From Triticum aestivum (Eukaryota > Streptophyta > Magnoliopsida > Poales > Poaceae), in NCBI RefSeq assembly GCF_018294505.1, contig NC_057796.1, forward strand, positions 268,328,625 through 268,392,624: a stretch of 64,000 bases of DNA, read 5' to 3'. A program made the translations under genes and the position numbers. This document shows positions 58,772-64,000 of this stretch, in pieces (position 1 is the first letter of the stretch; each line of letters opens with the position of its first letter). The notes under the pieces are model-generated. The model made no database searches, was not told where the DNA came from, and saw only the letters and a list, made by a program, of their open reading frames with translations.

Positions 58772-61700
58772 TTCATGCATCAGAGTGTTGCATCATGTCT
58801 ATATTTCACAGAAACCTGAAATGGGAATGCCAGAAAACCCCCAGCACCCCCCCTGGAACAACTAGGGTTTACTAAATTTTTTTCCAATGAACCTGAAATG
58901 CCCTCCATAAATGTTCACCACCTTTGGTCTTGGCTAAAACCTCTGCCAAAAATGGTTTCATATTTTTGGAGGCCATCTTGGATTTTTGCACAAGCCATAA
59001 GTATTTGCATTTGGGCATTTTAAATGCTATAAATATTTTTAAATGTCCAAATAATCTTGAAGGTATTTTTAGGCTGTTGGGAATAATCTCAAAGGTGCCT
59101 CAGAATATTTTCAGGATTTTTCCAAATGAAATAGTATTCTTACTATTTCAAAACACAGTACAGAAATAAATAAAAAAAGAGAAAAGAACAGAAGGCAGAA
59201 AACTTACCTGGCAGCCCACCTGGCGGCCCAGCACTGTGCTGGCCCGCGCCAGTCAGCTGCCTGCTCTCGCCAGAGCAGGCAGAGAGGTGACGCCGGCGAG
59301 CGTGAGCTCGCCACGGCGCCAGCAGCTTCCCGCCCCGCCGCGGATGAGCTGGCCGACCTCCCTCGACGCGCCCCGAGCCCCTGGACATTGCCATTCTCCC
59401 CCATCGCCTCTCCCTCGCCTTCTCCCTACCATGGCCGACGCCGCCGCAGCCACCTCACCGGAGTAACCGCGGCCACCATCGACCTCGCACCGTACTAACG
59501 TGTCCTACAGCACCGCCGTCACCCACTCCTTCGAGCAAGCCGAGCCCCGAGCGCTCGTTTGCCCCGAAGCTCCGTCACCGACCTCGCCTTCGCCGCTCAC
59601 CGTCGGAGATCCCCTCCGCCGTCGCCACTGCTACAGCTCGTCTCCGACCTCGCCGTCTGCTCCGTCGCAACCGCCGTGAGCATGGCCACCTTTCCATCCT
59701 CTCCTCTCTCTCTCTCGAGCTCTGCAGCCACCGCACGAAGTTCACCCGAACGCGCCGCCGCACGAGCTCGTCGCCGACAAGGCTCCGGCCATCCAACGGC
59801 CACACCACCGTAGCCATTAGCTTCACCGCAACGCCAGGAACCCGTAGCGCCATCGCATGTCCCTCGCCGTGCTCTCTAGCTACGGTTTCAACCACGCCCG
59901 TACTCCGGCAGCCACACGGCTCGTCGCCGGCGTCGATTCCGGCGACCCCGAGCTCCACTACCACCACCAGTCGACGCGGTTCGCCCCCAGCTACACATAG
60001 GTACTCTCCGCCGTCCTTTTGGTCGCCGGAGGGGGATCCCGCACTCCACCGCCGCGTCTGGACGTCACCGGCGGCTAAACGCCGGCGAGTCAACGTGGTT
60101 TGACCACGGTTTAACCCCCCCAGGGTCACTGACGAGTGGGGCCCGCCTGCTAACTAATCTGAGTTAGAGTTAAAACTAATCCTAATTAACTAATTACCTA
60201 ACAGTGACACTGACACAGGGGACCCACACGTCAGGATTGACCTGGACGACCCCGTTGACCTGCTGACGTCACACTGACGTCAGGCTGACGCAGTAAAGCT
60301 TTTACTGGAATTATTCTTATATTGGAAATTCCAGAAATTATCACAAACTTCAAAAAATCATAGAAAATAATCTATAGCTCAGAATGAAAAGATTTATATA
60401 TGAAAAATGATCAGAAAAATCCACTCTATCCATCTGTACTGGTTTCATGCATGATTAAGCAAGTTAACCTACTGTTTTATACAGAACAAGATAAAGCACT
60501 AATATGGGCCATTTATGAACTTGGAATTTGAATCTTTGATTCAAATTAGTCCAAACCCTTCTGGCCTTAGTTGCATTAGCCCAATACATCCATTTTGCCA
60601 TGTCCCATGCATGCATCATATTGTTGCACTTGCTTGTTGTTGATTGTGCTTCGATGTGTTCATTGTGGTAGGTCCTGCCTCCGAGGATATTCACGGGTAT
60701 CCAACTGAAGGGCAGTATCCCACCACCACTCTGTCAGGCAAGCAACCCATTGATCATTTCGATACAAACCCATCTTCTCGCTTCTGCTCTCGTTTACTGC
60801 ATTAAGACAACGCGATTCAAACTGCTGTGTGTTGCGGTAGTTGAACCCACTTTCCTTTGCATGACCTGTCATTGCCACAGTAACTAGATGAAACCCACTA
60901 GCATGTGTAGGAGTTGATTGAGCCATGTTGTGTTCCTACAATGCTATGCTTGCTACGCTTAGAGTTGTGTCAGGTCTGGCTCATCAGGGTGATGAACTAG
61001 AGTGAAAGTGCGTGTGTCGGTAATGAGAGTGAAGTGTGGAATACGATTTGGTAAAGGTATCGATGGGAGGCCATGTAGGAGTACATGGTGGGTTGTTTCA
61101 TTGAGACCGTCCCTAAGAACTGAGATCTGTATGCGTGATTTAAGATTCAGCTACTACCACACATTGGGCCCGAAACCAATGGACCCCCTCGGCTTCTTGT
61201 TCACCCTTGTCCTCTGTCCAGGAGTTGCATGTAGTTTCTGGTGTTTGTAGTAAGCTGGAGGCCGTGGACAGCGCTGACCAAGGGGTGGGCTGTGATGTGG
61301 TAGGCTCGTGGCCCGGTGTACCGAGTCGCCCGTTTGGTGACCGGGAACCCTGCACACATCGTTCGGGGCCGTATGTGGAAACCTCGGCCGGACTCCCTGC
61401 GGATGGAACCCGAATAGGCGATAAACCTGGACTAGAGACTCGAGTGTTTAGGTAGGCTGTGGCCGACACCCACGTTGGGCTTCCGCTTGAAGGTTGCCGA
61501 GTACACGTCGTGTAGCGACGATAAGTGGTGGGAGCGTGTGTGACGAAGTACACCCCTGCAGGGTATGAAACTATTCGAATAGCCGCGTCCGCGGTAAAGG
61601 ACTACTTGGTCGCTTATGCAGTTCATAGACAAGTAAATGGATACTACTAAAAGCCTCAAGATAAGTGTGAGTACCGCGGATGGCCCTCTCGTTGGATGAC

Positions 61701-62816
61701 GAGGGAGGATCCACGGTGGAGTATTGAGATGGTGATTAGTGGACTCGTGTGCGAAAACTATTTCACAAGTGGTGTACCGTAGGATAGCTTAGCCAAGAGT
61801 CAAAGCTGGCTTGCTGCAATAACCCCACTACCTCCTTGAGAATGAGCATGTATAGTAGGATCTGTTGTAAGACTTGCTGAGTACCTTTGTACTCATGTTG
61901 CTTTAATTACTGTTTTCAGACGACAACACCGCCCCTTCTGACGGGTTCTACGTAGAACTCGACGACGATGAGTGACGCGCCACCCAGGTGGTGATCTAGG
62001 CTTGTGAAGGGCCTATGTAGATAGACAGGCTTCGTCAAGCCTTCTTTCTTCTGGTGTCTGTACCCAGACAGTTTGCTTCCGCATGTGCTTGTATGATTGT
62101 ATGACTTGAGTGTTGGGTCATGCGACCCCTATCTGTATGAACAAGTTATGTAAGGCTCTCCGGAGCCCCTTAAATAAAGTACTTGAGTTGTAGAGTTTTG
62201 TTGTGATGCCATGTTGTATTCGCGCATATCGAGCATATTGTGTGTATGTTTGAAATGCTTGGTATGTGTGGGATCCAACAATCTAGTTGTCTATCTTTAG
62301 CAGCCTCTCTTATGGGGAAATGTAGTCTGGTGCCTCCTTGAGCCATAGTAGTCCGCTACAGCCCGGTTCACCGGAGTCCTGCTAGCCCAGCACTACTGCT
62401 CTGGACACTTGACTGGCCGGCATGTGAGTCATATCGTTCCTGTGTCTGTCCCTTCGGGGAAATGTCACACGGTGACATCCGGAGTCCTGCCTAGCCTGCT
62501 ACAGCCCGGGTTCCCGGAGTCCTGTTAGCCCAGTGCTTCAGCCCGGATTCACACGCTGCTGACCGACATGTTCGATGTTGATTCATGTATGCCTGTCCCC
62601 ATACGTTAGTGCCGCTTTGGGTTCACGACTAGCCATGTCGGCCCGGGTTCTCTGTCATATGGATGCTAGCGACATTGTCATATACGTGAGCCAAAAGGCG
62701 CAAACGGTCCCGGGCCATGGTAAGGCGACACCCGTGGGAGTACCGTGCGTGAGGCCGCAATGTGATATGAGGTGTTACAGGCTAGATCGGTGTGACTTGG
62801 AATCGGGGTCCTGACA
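58755..62816 (+). repeat. 3' LTR of the Tekay element
   Basis: It is 4062 bp, the same length as the 5' LTR, with about 11 differences by eye (for example near 58876, 59111, 59329, 59607 and 61585). It ends GTCCTGACA, followed by the GTTAT duplication. Confidence 0.97.
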
Positions 62817-62821
62817 GTTAT

Positions 62822-63478
62822 TTATTGTGTTCCCCTCCGTTACTTCTTTCCGGTAGACCTCGAGACCATTGCCGATACCCCTGTGATCGGCTACATCGAC
62901 GAAGACCCCTTCTTCTTGCCAGAGCTTCCAGGCAAGCCCCCCCCTTGATCACCAGATATCGCCTATTCTTCTCTATACTGCTTGCATTAGAGTAGTGTAG
63001 CATGTTACTGCTTTCGGTTAATCCTATTCTGCTGCATAGCCTGTCATTGTTGCTACAGTTGTTACCCTTACCTGCTTTCATACTGCTTAGTATAGGATGC
63101 TAGTGTTCCATCAGTGACCCTACACTCTTGTCCGTCTGCCATGCTATACTACTGGGCCCTGATCACTTCGGGAGGTGATCTCGAGCATATGCTATATACT
63201 TTATACGGTTACATTACTTGTGATACTGTTCGGAGATGGGGGCTGAAGGGGCAGGTGGCTCCATCCCGGTAGAGGTGGGCCTGGGTTCCCGACGGCCCCC
63301 GACTGGTACTTTGAGGCGGAGCGACAGGGCAGGTTGAGACCACCTAGGAGAGAGGTGGGCCTAGCCCTGGTCGGCGTTCGCGGATACTTAACACGCTTAA
63401 CGAGATCTTGGTCTTTGATCTGAGTCTGGCCATTGGCCTATACGCACTAACCAGCTACGCGGGAACAGTTATGGGCAC
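62822..63478 (+). repeat. LARD 3' LTR, right part
   Basis: It continues the LTR after the Tekay insertion and matches 40595-41250 in the 5' LTR. It stops at CAC (63476-63478) where the CACTA element begins. Confidence 0.85.
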
Positions 63479-64000
63479 CACTACAAAAAAAGACACATCC
63501 GTGACATTTTGGGCCGAACAATTTTTTTTCTATCATACATATGACACTTCTATGACGATAATTGTGACAAAACCCGGTATCATCATAGATCTTGTGGGCT
63601 CCTACTTCTATGACAAAAAATCATGACAGAAAATGGGCTTTTCGTCCTGGGCGGGCCGGAGACGCAGCTGCATGACATTCTTTGGGCCGTCCATGATGGA
63701 AAAAACCGTGGTAGAACCGAGGGCGAGGAAAATTTCAGGGAGTTCCCGGTTACGGTGGGAGGTCGAGGGCCGAGCGATGCGCGTTTCTCTCGTACACGTA
63801 CGCGCGTGTGTGCGAGGCATTGGCTCTAACTGAACCCGAGCGAGGCGTCGGGCACTAACTGAACCCGAGCGATTGCACTGCAGGCTACGCGTTACTGAAC
63901 CCGAGCGATCGATCGATGGTTGTTAACTGAACCCGATCGAGCGATTCCTTTGCTACTACTGCTAACTGAAGCCGATCGATGCTGCCTTTGGGATGAACAG
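63479..64000. mobile_element. End of a CACTA (En/Spm-type) DNA transposon
   Basis: The terminal motif CACTACAAAAAAA starts at 63479, preceded by CAC as the 3-bp target duplication. Subterminal repeats follow: TATGACA-like units within the first 150 bp, then five AACTGAACCCGAGCGA-like units near 63829, 63857, 63891, 63926 and 63967. The homologous LARD 5' LTR (41251) lacks the insertion. The other end and any transposase lie beyond the window. Confidence 0.85.

Larger units (their letters stand above)
48676..62816 (+). mobile_element. Young, nearly intact Gypsy/Tekay chromovirus with an extra ORF
   Basis: Two LTRs of exactly 4062 bp start TGTCACATCC and end GTCCTGACA. GTTAT flanks both ends (48671-48675 and 62817-62821). 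The interior carries a primer-binding site, an extra ORF (53178-53951), and gag-protease-reverse transcriptase-RNase H-integrase-chromodomain in one frame with a single internal stop. I count about 11 differences between the LTRs (0.27%), near 0.1 million years at 1.3e-8. The chromodomain and long LTRs place it in the Tekay (Del) lineage; I do not assign a family name. Confidence 0.95.
29287..63478 (+). mobile_element. Non-autonomous large retrotransposon derivative (LARD), Tekay-related, heavily nested
   Basis: The LTR begins TGTGACGCCC and ends GGGCGTCACA, an inverted repeat of 10 bp. The 5' LTR is 29287-31233 plus 39917-42381 (about 4.4 kb including N runs). The 3' LTR begins at 46567 and is traceable to 63478, where a CACTA element interrupts it. 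The interior (42382-46566) has a primer-binding site and a polypurine region but no long ORF. Its leader (TTGGTATCAGAGCC...GACTGCCTGTAGG...GTCGAGTCTAG), its pre-LTR hairpin and several LTR blocks resemble the autonomous Tekay element at 48676, so I infer a parasite of that lineage. The LTR copies differ by several percent, so it is older than its insertions. Confidence 0.75.

Noticed and set aside
1..64000. A host gene or a prokaryote-like system hidden between the repeats
   Set aside because: Nearly every stretch over 300 bp can be placed in a transposable element. The only gene-like exception is the small frame at 10354-10797.

Overview
The window is almost certainly from a large grass genome of the Triticeae (wheat, Aegilops or barley type). 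It is a stack of nested LTR retrotransposons with DNA-transposon pieces, and it includes an Angela/WIS/BARE-type Copia element and a Sabrina-like Athila element that I recognise from Triticeae DNA. I see no intact host gene, tRNA, rRNA or CRISPR array. Runs of N at 29973-30169, 30844-30861 and 47233-47712 show a draft assembly. Family names come from recognition, not from a database search.

Layout, left to right. 1-7283 is a non-autonomous Sabrina-like Gypsy/Athila element with only a broken gag-protease region. 7284-10365 is a GC-rich piece followed by a tandem array of about 662-bp units. 10354-10806 holds a small minus-strand gene-like ORF ending in a Helitron-type 3' terminus. 11469-13789 is the 5' part of a Copia element whose gag appears to start inside the LTR and to be spliced across the primer-binding site. 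13790-15240 is the 3' end of a minus-strand Gypsy/Tat element. About 15271-15687 plus 28878-29286 is an older LTR-like sequence. A complete plus-strand Tat element (15693-28872, target-site duplication GTTTG) splits it. That element carries a decayed gag-pol and a multi-exon antisense gene with its own TATA box.

From 29287 past the right edge lies a large non-autonomous Gypsy element (called LARD here) with LTRs of about 4.4 kb and a 4.2-kb interior without a long ORF. Three later insertions sit in its LTRs: an Angela-type Copia in minus orientation (31234-39911, duplication GCTCG), a very young 14.1-kb Gypsy/Tekay chromovirus (48676-62816, duplication GTTAT), and the end of a CACTA transposon (63479 onward, 3-bp duplication CAC, with the unoccupied sequence visible in the other LTR).

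How the parts relate. The Tekay element is the only one close to competent. Its two 4062-bp LTRs differ by about 11 bases by eye, it has an extra ORF before gag, and one in-frame stop interrupts a 1492-codon gag-pol frame. LARD shares its primer-binding site, leader, LTR blocks and 3' hairpin, so I infer that Tekay-type proteins mobilised LARD. A recurring theme is unusual expression layout: start codons inside LTRs, splice acceptors directly before start codons, a pol stop codon inside the 3' LTR, and an independent antisense gene. These are the observations most worth checking.
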